Below are positions 1 to 11,512 of a stretch of 64,000 nucleotides of DNA, one piece after another. A model generated the notes under the pieces. The model did not search any database, was not told the DNA's origin, and worked only from the letters and a program-made list of their open reading frames with translations. Location of the stretch: NCBI RefSeq assembly GCF_021155765.1, contig NC_060114.1:16377501-16441500 (forward strand), in the 5' to 3' direction. A program made the position numbers and the translations under genes. How positions within the stretch are numbered: position 1 is the stretch's first letter; each line of letters begins with the position of its first letter. Source of the stretch: Diprion similis (lineage: Eukaryota > Arthropoda > Insecta > Hymenoptera > Diprionidae).

Positions 1-672
1 AGGCAGAAGAATACCGATTAGAAACACGAGGAGTGAACCAACTGTGTACGCAAGAAAGCTACTTCCAATAAGAATCAGCACGATACCCAGAGCAGGATAA
101 TCTTTTTTTGTCTGGTGAATGGCTCGGCCCTCGCACGATGCATAGGCAAACAGTCCAAGAGCAACGCTCATCGATACGGCACCGACCAACATTTTCACAG
201 GATGAATCAGCCTGCAAAGAAAGGATATCTTACATATACTTTTAATTCAATCGTTTATAAATAGTAAATGGTTAAGGATGGGAACCAAATAATGAAAAAC
301 AGATTGTCAATGATGCGTTCCAAGACTAGAAACAATGAAGCTCGTCAAATACCAACATTTTCATTGTTTTCTTCGAAGTATAGACACAGCTATTAATAGA
401 TCCATGAATAACAAATTCATATCAATGATGATGGAAAGTATAATAATAAAAATGTGATCTCACCCGACAATAAGAAATATGATGACAGACATGAAGAAGT
501 AGTTTGTTTGGTAGTAAAACAGATTGTTGACAACCCGGTTTCCCCATTTGTCCAGGTCCTTGAAATTAGGTATTTGGAACCGGGCGGATTCTAGTAGAAA
601 ATCGTCGAGACCCCGTAAAGGAGGAATGACGAGCTCAGAATTTCCTATACCCACAACCTTTGACCGCTCCAT
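1..672 (-). CDS. ARL6IP5: PRA1 family protein 3 (ARL6IP5-like), 3' end outside window
   Basis: Two exons are visible: 464-672, starting at the ATG at 672-670, and 1-211. The intron has a GTGAG donor and a TTTGCAG acceptor, and the join keeps frame. The 140 visible residues open with a short polar N-terminus containing PPLRGLDDFL, then the family signature around NRVVNNLFYYQTNYF (about residues 43-58), then hydrophobic helices (VIIFLIVG and the second exon's ALGLFAYAS and GIVLILIGSSFLAY). PRA1-family proteins are small four-helix ER/Golgi membrane proteins that bind prenylated small GTPases; the ARL6IP5 branch also regulates the glutamate transporter EAAC1 in mammals. The open frame reaches base 1 without a stop, so the C-terminus lies to the left. 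The identification is by family motif and order of segments. Confidence 0.88.
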
Positions 673-1290
673 ATTAGACGGAGGATCGCACGACCTAGAT
701 TTTGTTAATTCTTGCTTTCAATATTTCCTTCTAATTTCAATTTTTTTTTATAACTTTTATTTTTTCGCCGTACGTTGCAGCAAATATCCGTCACAATTGA
801 CCGCAAACCGTAAGATAGGTCACAGCCGTCACGTATTTGCAGTTCAGCGACTGCTGCAATCTAAATAAAACAGTCACGAACAACGAAGATACCTGAGAAA
901 AGAAACAACGGAAGATGAACGATTTTTAAAATGCTGTTTCATCCTTAGCTAAGAGATGTCGCCACTATATTTTATTAATCTGTCAAAAGCAGCGCGAAAA
1001 TTTGATACTTCATCTGTAATAAGATTTACATACGTAAATAATACGAGAAATATCAGGATAATTTTTTTACAATATTATTCAGAAGTTTGCAAGACCCTGG
1101 TATTACAATTCTTTTTCCCAATTCTGGATAGAGTTGAAGAAAATGGTCGTTTATACTTTTCCAGCTATTTAAATAAACTCCCAGATATCCAGAATCACAG
1201 TTGCCATAAATAAAAAATATTCGAAACGTCGATGCTTTTTTGTATGTACAAAATTAGAAAAATTGTCAAGGTAATATAAGAATGTAAATA
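673..1290. other. Gap between PRAF3 start and HSD17B4 3' end
   Basis: AT-rich DNA that should contain the PRAF3 promoter and 5' leader (minus strand) next to its start codon. Plus-strand open frames at 524-868 and 956-1213 show no domain or coding signature and look like chance frames. I see no other gene here. Confidence 0.5.
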
Positions 1291-1296
1291 TTTATT
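1291..1296 (-). terminator. Poly(A) signal AATAAA of HSD17B4
   Basis: TTTATT on the plus strand, so AATAAA on the minus strand, about 630 bases after the HSD17B4 stop. The 1297-1922 stretch is then a plausible 3' untranslated region. It is the signal that would end the HSD17B4 transcript before PRAF3. Confidence 0.5.
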
Positions 1297-1922
1297 GAAC
1301 GCCCATCATCCCATCAATAGTAATAAAGTATAGGTATGAAAAATATACAAATCAATCAGTCAAAATTTTAACTTGATTCACCATTCAGCCCACAAAACAC
1401 ATATTTTTTACATATTTATAATACACCTGCCAACTACCACCTATTGTAACGGTGTTAATATGATTGTAATGCATTTAACATAATTTTTTTCCCTTATATT
1501 ACGAAATTCATTCTGTACGGAAAAAATTAGCTGACAAAAAGTAACGCAACACATGTGTGCGCATTTACCTATCAATCTATGAGAAAGAGTTGAATATTCG
1601 GTACTATTTCGATAAATTCTATTAGTTGACAACAGGAATTAGTAAGAAGGAATAACAATATTTAACCCATAAATAATGAACCGTAGAATTATAAATGCAA
1701 ATCGTTTCAAGATACCAACGATTTCTATAGTTTTCACTATTGTGAAATGCCAAGGTCTTCCAACATGTTCAGACCAATTCTGAGCTTGCTAAAATATTGA
1801 AAAGGTCTAGACACTATACACTAAATAACTAGTGGGAAAGATTAAATTGAAGTACTTGGTAGAAAAAAAATCGTCTAAAATGATGTAACGATGCAATTGT
1901 GATATTAAAATTGGATGGAAAA

Positions 1923-4900
1923 CTATAGCTTAGCTCTGTTAGCGTCGAGCAGTGTCTTCAACTTTTGAGTTAACATGATGTTTCCCTTAATCTTCAATTT
2001 ACCACGCATGAAAGCCACTTGAGGGTTCAATTTACCAAGTGCCTGTAAAAAGTGAAAAAAAAAACTCTTTTAATAATCATTGATTTGCAATATTTCTTCA
2101 AGTACACTTACAATTTGAACCATATCTTTGTCTTCAATGGTTAAAGTAGTATCAGACTTTCCAGATTTCGGTTCTCCTTTATATACTTCGGCTTTCTTTA
2201 AATCAAGAGCTGAAAAAACGATTCATTTAAAACTGAACCTAGTTCTATTTTTCATTCGTAACGTGGAGAAGAAATTAACTCACTCCATTGCGCCTTATTT
2301 TTCCCAGAACTTGTGATATTGTATACGAATATACCGTTTATTTTTTTTACTTCATCTGGATGCGCTTTGACGTGATCAGCAATAGCTGCAAAAACTGCAT
2401 CAGATTCTAAATTCTCTTCAGCTGAACATACAGCGGGTTGAATTGGCTGCATTTTTACAGCTTTAAGATCAATGTAAGCTCCTAAAAAGTAAAAAACCAA
2501 TTATTAATGACGAATCGAACTAACAGTGCTCCACTATTTCCATATCTAGTTTATTTTGGAAGTATCAGCGAATTCTTTCAGTATTTTACATAATTTATAG
2601 TCACTTGTGATGTATTATTACTATTGTAATCATCAGTGTTGTCACAGTATTTCGCACGTTTTTTTTTTCATAATAGCATAGATTGACCACAGACCTAGAG
2701 AACTTTGCACGTATTACCAGATAACACAGGTTCATTGAAGCACTGACATAAATTAAAGGAATAAGAAGTTACCATCGTTATGTTTTCGTTATCGAATTAC
2801 GAAGAAGCAACACACGGTATCAAATTTCGCGATAAGGCGATATTTTACGCTGACAGGGCGTAACAGCGCGGAATAAGCGCAGAAAAGACAAGAAATTAAT
2901 TGAACGAATAAAGAGAAGTGCGTTTCTTTACCTACCAAGTCACGAACACGCCTCTGCTGCAACAATGACTGAAATCGTATATCGATTGACGAAAAATGAA
3001 ACAAACGAACGTAATCCGATGATGTCTCGCGTCGTTTTTTTTCCCGCTTTCCTAATTCACCTGAGAAACTCTAGCTCGAAAATAGCGAAGTTGTAACTAC
3101 AACGAGGCGATTTCGACTAGTGTCTAATCTAGCTAAACATGGCGGCCGACGAGCCGATTGTCATGCTGTGGCCTTGGTGTAGAATATCATAAACACTTTT
3201 TTCTATAATTGGAGGGAGAACGCACGAAATAATTCCGGAGTTGCGTGGATAAATATCTCTATCGTTTTGCTCTGACGGTGAAAAAAAAAAAAACTAATAG
3301 AGAAAAAAACACAACCGTTAAAGCGGAATTGTGTATGGCTATAAAACTGGGAGAATTATATTGAATTCTAAAGTCGTTAAAACTACATTTTGTTACGTAA
3401 CAACATTCGCATTACCTGTAATAACTTTCTTGTTGTTTTCCAAAACCGTTGTTTCGAAATGTATTCGATTACCATTCCTCCACATGTCGGTGCGCAACGT
3501 TTGCCCGGGAATGACTGGGTTAGAAAATCGAGCCTAAAAGTAAAAATGTATAATGAGTAAATGAATACATAATATGCACCTACGACCTTAAGCATTTATT
3601 TTCATCCTCAATACTATTATACTTTCAAATTACACTGCACACAAGCTTACAGGCTTTAATTGTTAGCGAATTTTTAAGAAAGTTTCGTAATACCTTAATT
3701 GCTTTGAATAAATCCGGACTTTCGTGAGCGTAGGTATCCAGAACATGACGTGTGGAGAATCCAAGAGAACACAAACCGTGTAAAATCGGTTTTTCAAACC
3801 CACCAAGAGATGACACCGACGAATCTATATGGAGAGGGTTGAAGTCCCCGCTTAATCGATACACAGCCGCCTGTTGAAAAAAATTATAACTACTTGACAA
3901 AACTAGCATTAATTCTTCTAATTCTGGCATCAGGACAGTGGTTAAAACCTAACATTGAAAGCTATAGCAACTTAGCGAAAAAGAAAAATTAAATTACTTG
4001 ATCAACAGTAGTTTTTTGGATTTTTGAAATATCTGGTTTCCTGTTGGGGGCAGGTTCGGTTGGAATGATACCGGGACAACTTCTCTTTCCTCCAAAACCA
4101 CCGGCACCGATAGCAAAGGCAGAGAGTTGCGCAGTGGCCAATTTTTCGCCAGTCGAAACGTCTATGGTATCGGCTGTGAAAATTTTTTGGTTTTAAACAT
4201 TTATTATTAGCAAGACGACGTAGAAAACTCACAAATAGTCCAACGAATTTTCTCAAAAACATGATCGTTTCTCTATCAATACCGACCTTGCATTATTATA
4301 ACAGCTCCCGATCCTTTATCAAGAACATCAATAATCTTAAAGTGCGTTTCAACACTCGCTTCTGTCGGTATAGGTTTCAGAATTTCGAGATACTGTTCCC
4401 CATGCAGTGCCTAAAATAAGACAAAAATAAATTAACGATTACACCACATTTCTTTGATACGCTCGCGAATGGAACGTTTGAACTGAACTACATACCCTGG
4501 AAGGATCTATTTGTATTCCATATGGTACATCGTCAAGTATCGATGAAGAAATGATCGCATTGGGTCCAAAGATAACAAAGTAAATCGGTAGAATAGCGAA
4601 TTTACTGTGATTCTCGTACAAATAAAGCATATCTGATGAGCATTCTGTTGTAGCACCGACTGTAAGTTAAAATAGATCGTTACAAGGGTCTTTTTAATTG
4701 CATTCTTTATCGTAGAGATTTTATATCGATCATATAAAAAGAATAGGTATATATATATAATTTACTTCGTACCTCCAATAGCATAAAGAATGATGTTTCG
4801 AAAATCATAGGTGTGTTTCAGGACTACATTCTGTATGAAAAAATTTTTCATCAATCTTAGCGTTGGTACAAATTTCACATCTTTGGCTATTTTGAGAAAA

Positions 4901-6727
4901 ATATTTCTCAACAGTTTGATTTACATACGAAAGATAAAATTTTTCAGTTGAAACAGAAATACATGATTCTATTCAATTTTCAAATTGAAAATACTTGCAG
5001 ATTTCTCTTGGGACGAACTTTCTGGTAGCTCTTTTAATACGTTAAATACTTCCATTGAGGCTTCCTGCGTTGTTAAAGAAATATTACATTAATATAATTA
5101 TTATCAGAGTAAATACAATTACTTTCATTTACTGATTCTAATTACTTGTATGGATTCACAACGTTTCGCTTTACTCATGTCAGTAACAGCTGCCCAATTG
5201 TCTCTGGCATCTTCTGGAGTAACGGCTTCCGTCATTTTTTTTCTCAAAGTGCAACCAGCAGAGCGAATTAAATGACCTGTACAAGTTGATTGTCGCAATT
5301 TTAGTAACAGAATTAAATGTGAGAACGAATGACGATAGTCAGAATAAAATATCTGAACTTCCTGTCGGATTTTGATATTATAACTGTCCATTATATGTAA
5401 TATAAAATATAAGTCATGTAATCCGATTTTTATCCATCAAAAAAAACTGTAACGTACACTTTCCAGCCCAACCAACAGCTGCTTCAATAATAGATCCATT
5501 TTCAGAACAATCCTCATGACAGAGCCATGCAACAACAGGTGCGATCAGCTCAGGTTTTAATTCCTTAAAAAAATCTGGAATAAAGGTCAATTGAGAAACG
5601 AAAATTGGAATAACTGGTAAAATTTGGATAGATGAATAAAGACTACAGCGATTGTCACCCGAATACATAAGTTGAAAAAATTCAAACCTGGTGGAAGAAT
5701 ATCTTCCGTGAGCCGAGAAGCGGCTGTTGGCACAATTACATTGGTGTAGATGTTAGAAGTGTTCCCTTCGATAGCCAAAGTATTTGCTAATCCTACCAGC
5801 CCCATTTTGGCAGCACTGTAATTAGCTTGACCAAAATTTCCGTAAAGTCCACTATTGCTGGACGTTACGATAACTCGGCCATACTTTTGTTTTTTGAAAT
5901 ACGGCCAAGCAGCTTGAGTTGTTTTGAATGCTCCTTTGACATGAACATTGTGGATTAGGTCTGAAAGATTGTTTCATGAAGTTTCAGCCAAGTTTTACCT
6001 CTCCACACATTGAATTGTTAATATTAATACACACCCCAATCTTGGTCCGTTATTTTAGCAAACGATTTGTCACGCAAAATACCAGCATTGTTGACAATAA
6101 TATCAATACGCCCAAAAGTTTTAATTGCCGTATCCACAATTTTATGGCCTTCAACAACAGAGTCGTAATTGGCGACAGCTTTTCCACCTGAAAATCCATA
6201 GTCAGATTTATTGTTTGTACTTTCACGTAATCTGCCCAAGTCCAGCACTTGGATATTAACAAATGCTTACAACAATACAAGCACTAAATAAACATAAATT
6301 TGAACCATTTTGTCGGATTTCTTTGACAACAGAATCTGCGACGCTGCTGCTACTTCCATCTCCGTGTCGTCCACCTCCTAGATCGTTAACAACAACACTG
6401 GCACCTCTTGATCCAAATAAAAGAGCATAAGCCCTTCCCAGACCTGAACAAATTTGTCATAATTAAAGAAGGCTGTAAATATTTAATAAAAAAGGAGAAA
6501 GCTAACAAAGTCACAAACGAGACTGTTGAATTAAAGGTGAAATGAATAAAAATTGAACAACAACCGCGTAAGAGAATTTTATTTGGAATAGAAGAACTTT
6601 CGTACGGCGTTTTTTGTTGTGTAAATAAATATTTCGACTCTAACCTAGAATGCACATTATACAATTTACCTGCACCGGCACCGGTGACTATAACTACACG
6701 ACCGTCAAAACGGAGTTCTTCAGGCAT
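1923..6727 (-). CDS. HSD17B4: Peroxisomal multifunctional enzyme type 2 (HSD17B4)
   Basis: Three-domain enzyme of peroxisomal beta-oxidation: 3-hydroxyacyl-CoA dehydrogenase, 2-enoyl-CoA hydratase 2 and a sterol-carrier-like domain. Sixteen exons join in frame to 742 aa: 6670-6727, 6306-6443, 6035-6187, 5688-5960, 5458-5574, 5146-5276, 4995-5064, 4773-4886, 4496-4659, 4287-4410, 3998-4173, 3694-3870, 3416-3533, 2284-2481, 2112-2209, 1923-2042. The short-chain dehydrogenase domain (about 1-300) has TGAGAGLG, the NNAG motif, Ser151, Tyr164 and Lys168. The hotdog hydratase part (about 310-610) has Glu367 and [13 protein letters not shown] with Asp515 and His520. The SCP2 domain fills about 625-742 and ends in AKL, a type 1 peroxisomal targeting signal. 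Length matches the family (about 735 aa). The start codon directly precedes the Rossmann fold. All catalytic residues are present, so it should be active. Confidence 0.96.
3135..3147 (+). promoter_or_regulatory. YY1/Pho-like AAACATGGCGGCC word inside an HSD17B4 intron
   Basis: The word matches the YY1/Pleiohomeotic core (AANATGGCGGC), which often sits at transcription starts. It lies inside the 934-base intron (2482-3415) just upstream, on the minus strand, of the exons for the SCP2 domain. A short plus-strand frame beginning at this ATG reads [13 protein letters not shown] and ends within 20 codons. The site could mark an internal promoter; this is inference. Confidence 0.35.
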
Positions 6728-6970
6728 CGTGAGATGTCAAAATCAACTTGACGGTACGACGATCAGTGGATTAGTACCCACTTAGTACCTCTGAAATGAC
6801 TCGGCGAACCTGGCGAACCTCGAATGCATTTGACGGACGGTCAAAGTTCGTTTGGATCACGGTTTTGTTACAACATAGATGCGGTACCGAGCTCATGTCC
6901 GTGGAGCTCATCAATGAAGTCCGAACTCAAGGAACGTCATAACGACCATCAAAACGTAGCAGCAGCAGCA

Positions 6971-7054
6971 TTTCCCACCATCCAAGCATTCTGATTGGTT
7001 GACTAGGGTTAGGTTAGGTTAGTCAACCAATCACAATGCTTGGATGGTGGGAAA
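6971..7054. repeat. Near-perfect inverted repeat with telomere-motif loop
   Basis: Arms 6971-7005 and 7020-7054 are 35 bases each and pair at 34 positions (one C-C mismatch). The 14-base loop is GGGTTAGGTTAGGT, which carries TTAGG units. Each arm contains a CCAAT-box core (ATTGG or CCAAT). The element lies about 245-330 bases upstream of the HSD17B4 start. It may be a foldback element (MITE-like) or a palindromic CCAAT promoter element; no target-site duplication was established. Confidence 0.85.
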
Positions 7055-8209
7055 TTAGTCAAGTTTAATCACAAATTAGCGCAGTAAATTTGAATTATGC
7101 TATCGAAAATATAGTTTGTTGGTGATAAATCTGATAATTCGACGGCCACAACGCGTCACAATGATGAGGACAATTATCCATTCAAGATAAATTGGATTCT
7201 TTCAAAAGTAAACTCTGTGAGCTATGGCTGAGATGCGAAAATTTTCGAAAAAATTTCCTTTAATTATAAATCAATAAATCGTTAATGGTTGACTAACAAA
7301 TGTTGGGAATGGAATAATAATAAACCAATCAACGATTGTCATGAAAATTAATTTTATCTGCAGTAGTGGAGCGACTAAGTACAATACATAAAGCCACTGA
7401 GAATTGATGTCTTAATTTATGTTTATATCAGCAAATCCACTATTCTTTTTACACCGAAAGTAAGGTGACAGATACAGGCTGCATTATTTCGCGATTGTTT
7501 GGATTGATTACATTTTAGAAAAATTCGAAATGATTGGGTTTGATTTGAAATTCATTAGGTGAAATTGTAAATGTAAAAACGATAAACTGAATCTTTCATA
7601 TTTTATACAGGATCAATGACAGCAAAGTACTGCTTATTTTATTTTATAACGTAAACTCTGAACATGAATTAAAAATTTAAGCCTGTACATTTTTCGGAAC
7701 GCTAATTGCCTTTAGGAAAAAATGGTTGAGAAACATGTGGAAACTTCAAAAAATATAAAAGCTCTAATAAAGGTCAATTCTAATCAAGTCGAAATATGTT
7801 ATCGTTTATGTGACTAATTAAACTTTCTAACAAAATACGTGATGAACGATACGTGAATTAAAATTCGATCTTTAAAGACATGTCATTTCACGAAGATTTC
7901 GTTTTTGCTATGTATGTATAAGTTTTTCAGGTGGGATTAACTACCAATTCACTTTCAGTTGGTTTGCCACTAACCTTATGCTGCATCAAAAAATTAGTAT
8001 GCACTAGAGAACTCCATAGGTCTCAGAGTAGGAAGTTTTGTGAAATATTAAGGTAAATTTCAAAGAACTTCAGATTCGACAAGTTACCAAACTCATTGGC
8101 TGGAGATGAAAATAGAGCTTTCAGTTGCGATTATATGTGTAGAAAGTTCACATTTTTATGTATACGACTCTAGCGGTGCACGCGCAAGTCCAAATACGCG
8201 GTCATTAGA

Positions 8210-8223
8210 GTCCCCATAGCGAC
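8210..8223 (+). promoter_or_regulatory. RFX X-box upstream of BBS1
   Basis: GTCCCCATAGCGAC fits the invertebrate X-box RYYNYY-N(1-3)-RRNRAC exactly, with a two-base AT spacer. It is 141 bases upstream of the BBS1 start codon. X-boxes bound by RFX factors drive ciliary genes, and the BBSome genes are classic targets. Match and position are read directly; function is inferred. Confidence 0.7.
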
Positions 8224-8363
8224 AGAAGTCCAAACATTCGTATACAGAGTAATGTATTCCGGTGTGTTCAAAGTAGAATGTTTTGTTAACGAAATGGTCT
8301 CTCAGGAACCAGAAGAGAAGAATATAAAACGATTTGAAATAAAAAAAATCCTCTCGATATAAC

Positions 8364-10836
8364 ATGACTGCCCTTAGGTACGTGTATTCGAACGAAGCCA
8401 CTAACGTAGTTCGTTGTGTAATTACATTCTCATGAAAAGTACTATTTCACCGTGTCTTTCACAAGACTTTCATCGTGCCAAATTCGCTCACTAATAATAT
8501 ACTATTCTGCATTTAATAATAGAGTCAAAACAATAAAATATACTTTTGACAAATTCAACGATCAATCATCTCGTTTCGAAACAAATTGAAAGAAAAAATA
8601 TTGTTTTCGAAACTTCAAACCTCTAATTTCAGTGACGATCGTTCAGCTGCAACTGGTCTGGGGGGAAGTCGATGGCTGGAAGCTGTATGGGAGCCTGAAG
8701 CTCGTCTATACGTTTTACCAGGAGGTCTTGAAATACTCGATGTCTGCGGAGAAGGAGACCCAAGATTAGTTTGCGCGGATTTGGGAACAGCAACTACTAA
8801 TGCGGCCAAGGCACGCAGATGTATTTCATCCGCTATACAATTTTCTATCAATTGAGTTCGACTTATTAATATTCCACTACGATCTGCGCAGATCCGAGTT
8901 TACAAAGGTGGCGATCTGGTAAGTCAACACAATCTTGGAGACTGTCCGTCTGGTCTCGTCGGATTTTATTCTGAGAATGGAGAACACGGATCTGCTGCAT
9001 TGGCCGTTGCCGCTGGCTCGAGCGTTTACGTTTATAAAAACATGAGGCCATACTTCAAGTACTGTTTACCTCCGATGGATGCCCATGCAGGGGAAAGAGA
9101 AGTACGGGAATGAACATTTGCGGACGTAATTATGACTCGATCATTCGGCTTTATCACCTTAGAAATGACTTTTTCGCGTACAGATTTGGCACAGGGCTGG
9201 ATTAGAAGATGATCCGAACATACTGGCACTAACCGATGATTTGGAAACGTTATTGAAAGAGCATGGCGCGTCTCTATTATCACCAAGAACTTTGAAACTC
9301 CTTGGAATGGAATCTAATCTCAGATCAAGTTTCGTCCAGCAGTATCGTAGAGTTCCTTTGACAAGACCTGGCGTCGCTACAACTATTGCAACGATCCGTA
9401 AAGACTCCTGGAACAACGTAGCCAGCAGTTATCTTCTGATCGGTACAGAATCTGGTCAAATTTTAGTTCTAGACACAAGGTAAGGAGTTTGCTCACGAAT
9501 TGAAAAGAAAATTAAACAAAAATCGAAATTTTCGAAATTAGCATGAAAAAAAAATTCAACTTTCGGAAATTAAACACAGTTTAACACCTGCATGCATTAC
9601 ATATCGCAGAGCATTTACAGTTATTGACAGACTCCAGTTGGGATGGCCCCCAGTTGCGTTGATAGGCACGGGGCTTTGGGCCAAGGAGAGTCGAGTCGTT
9701 GCCGTAGGAAGAGATGGAAAATTGGGAGCAGTCAAGAGAGGTTCTGCCTCAAAACTGTGGTCCAAATTACCAGCGCCGGCAGTTTCTCTGTCAATTTTGC
9801 CAGGAGAAGGTGCCGCCGTGGCTGTGATGGATGGGAGCCTCTGGGGTTTTTCAAAAAAGGTAAAGGCACAAGGCTAAAATTTCAATTTTCATATCACAAA
9901 ATGTATGTATTTTTCTCACAAGGGTGCCCGATTGTGGAAAATTCAACTGCCAAATATTCCTCTGGACTTGGTCGGGCTCCCAGTGCCTCAACGAGGACTT
10001 TCGCTGCTTGCTGTGAGCGTGGCTAGATTCGGAGTTCGGATTTATGATGGAAAACACCACGTCGATACCATAAATACAATGGAAGCCGTATCCGCTATGA
10101 AGGTGATTTTATACATACATCCGTTACCGGGTGGTTTATGTACGATACCAAAAGTTTCTAAATCGTTATCTCAGCTGTAACTAACGATAACAGTATCTTT
10201 ATCACTTCGTAGTACGGTAGAATGGGACAAGAAGAACGTGCAATGACTATGGTGACAGTTGGAGGCGGTTTGAACGTCCGCATACTAAAAAGGACCGCAG
10301 ATTTCAGCACATATGTTGCACCGGAAATGCTGCCGAACTTTGGCAGCCGTTTCACGATACCAAAAAAGACGAGATTATTTGTCGAACAAACGATCAGAGA
10401 GAGATCAGAGGCTGTTAAGATTCACGATACGTTTCACCGAGGGTTAGCAAGGCTCAGATTACACACGGCTAAAAAAGCTGTCGATGAACTTACTACGAAT
10501 CAAGATAGTGGACCTAGTCCAGTCATCATCGATGCCAGTGTTCTCGGATTGGGTCCAGACTACATGATCAAAATTTGCGTTACTAACGTTTCTGATGCTC
10601 TGTCCGATACGGGGTTGTTCATTGTTTGCCGGGGTGAAAATGCCGATGTGAAACCAAGGGTTCTTAATCTACCCCTACTTCCAAGTACGGTTCCTATACC
10701 CTTGATAGTCAAAGCAAGCCCTCGAAGCATGATATCGGGAAAAGTGAAGATACTTTGCTGCAAAAAGGGTAGAGTAAAACCTGTAGCATTAACCAGCATT
10801 GTACTGCCGGCAGTTGAAGAAGAAATTCAAGCTTGA
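8364..10836 (+). CDS. BBS1: Bardet-Biedl syndrome 1 protein (BBSome subunit)
   Basis: BBSome subunit that forms a beta-propeller, contacts the ARL6 GTPase and carries membrane cargo into and out of cilia. Seven exons give 583 aa: 8364-8377, 8633-8810, 8892-9101, 9184-9479, 9610-9859, 9923-10102, 10213-10836. The first exon encodes only MTAL plus two bases and ends in a GTACGT donor; it fits in frame to exon 2 (GLGGSRWLEAVW). Family landmarks are VYVYKNMRPYFKY in the propeller, YLLIGTESGQILVLDT, SLWGFSKKGARLWKIQLP, and GGGLNVRILKRTADF followed by KKTRLFVEQTIRER. The C-terminal 200 residues form the gamma-adaptin-ear-like part. Length is close to vertebrate BBS1 (about 593). The second intron uses a GC donor. 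The exact X-box upstream supports ciliary expression. A poly(A) signal lies at 11042-11047. Confidence 0.94.
8811..8891 (+). other. GC-AG intron in BBS1
   Basis: Donor AAG|GCACGC, acceptor TGCGCAG. Removing these 81 bases joins ATTTNAAK to IRVYKGGD in frame, as in the family. The only nearby GT (8821-8822) would shift the frame, and reading through meets a stop. Confidence 0.75.
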
Positions 10837-11512
10837 ATTCATTATTTGTCCGCCTCCTTAATTATACTTATGTCAATGTTCATGATGAATATATTAAATG
10901 AATTCCGTTCACGTCAGTTTTTCGGAAGATGAGAGAAATTGAAAAGGTTGAGAATAATATGTTATAAAACATGTGTGTATGTCTATATGTACAGAAATTA
11001 TTCATTATTTCGATTATAAGTTATTGAATTATATATATTTAAATAAAATGATTACATACATTCGAAATTCGGTCATAGCTCTGTATTTGACAATACTTGA
11101 GTTTATTATTCTCCATTTTTGACCTATTGCAAACTTTGTTAAGTTTTGTAGGTAAAAAATCTACGCCAATTTTGCAAAGTGCAGAATTAATTTCAAGCGT
11201 TCGAAATTTGAAATTCGAAAACGATCTTCCTGCGCGCTACTAGATTAGTAGCGCTGCTATATTTGCATACCTATCACGTGCGTCGTACTCGCGCACGCGC
11301 AGGTGGCGAGTTGCGCAGTCGTTCATTTGCTTATCTATTCCCAACATACCTTACAAAGAATGTTGACATTTGTAGCCATCCATTCGTGGGAAGGGCAAAC
11401 GGGCAAAAGCACATACAGTGCAGCCAAATACAAGTAGGAAAATGCGAGATCCGACACAATAAAAATCGAATAGATCAAAATCAAAACAGATTTTCTATGT
11501 CTAACAGGAGTT
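10837..11512. other. BBS1 3' end and TMEM8 upstream region
   Basis: Contains the BBS1 poly(A) signal AATAAA at 11042-11047, followed by the presumed promoter and leader of the TMEM8-like gene. The open frame 11263-11601 is out of phase with the next coding exon and is not used. Confidence 0.5.

Larger units (their letters stand above)
6728..8363. other. Divergent intergenic region between HSD17B4 and BBS1
   Basis: A 1.6-kb AT-rich spacer between two head-to-head start codons. It holds a long inverted repeat (6971-7054) and an RFX-type X-box (8210-8223), described separately. No supported coding sequence is present; the minus-strand frame at 8156-8401 overlaps the BBS1 first exon and is not convincing. 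Confidence 0.6.

Noticed and set aside
3139-3192. Plus-strand mini-frame starting [13 protein letters not shown] in the HSD17B4 intron
   Set aside because: Only 17 codons, no clear strong donor, and better explained by the YY1-type ATGGCGGC word.
8586-8855. BBS1 starting at 8586 and reading to the stop at 8855
   Set aside because: The first part crosses a splice acceptor at 8632 and the last part runs into an intron. The spliced model with exon 1 at 8364-8377 and the GC donor at 8811 gives the conserved protein.
9643-10026. 127-codon frame inside BBS1
   Set aside because: A shadow of BBS1 exons 5 and 6 in another phase.
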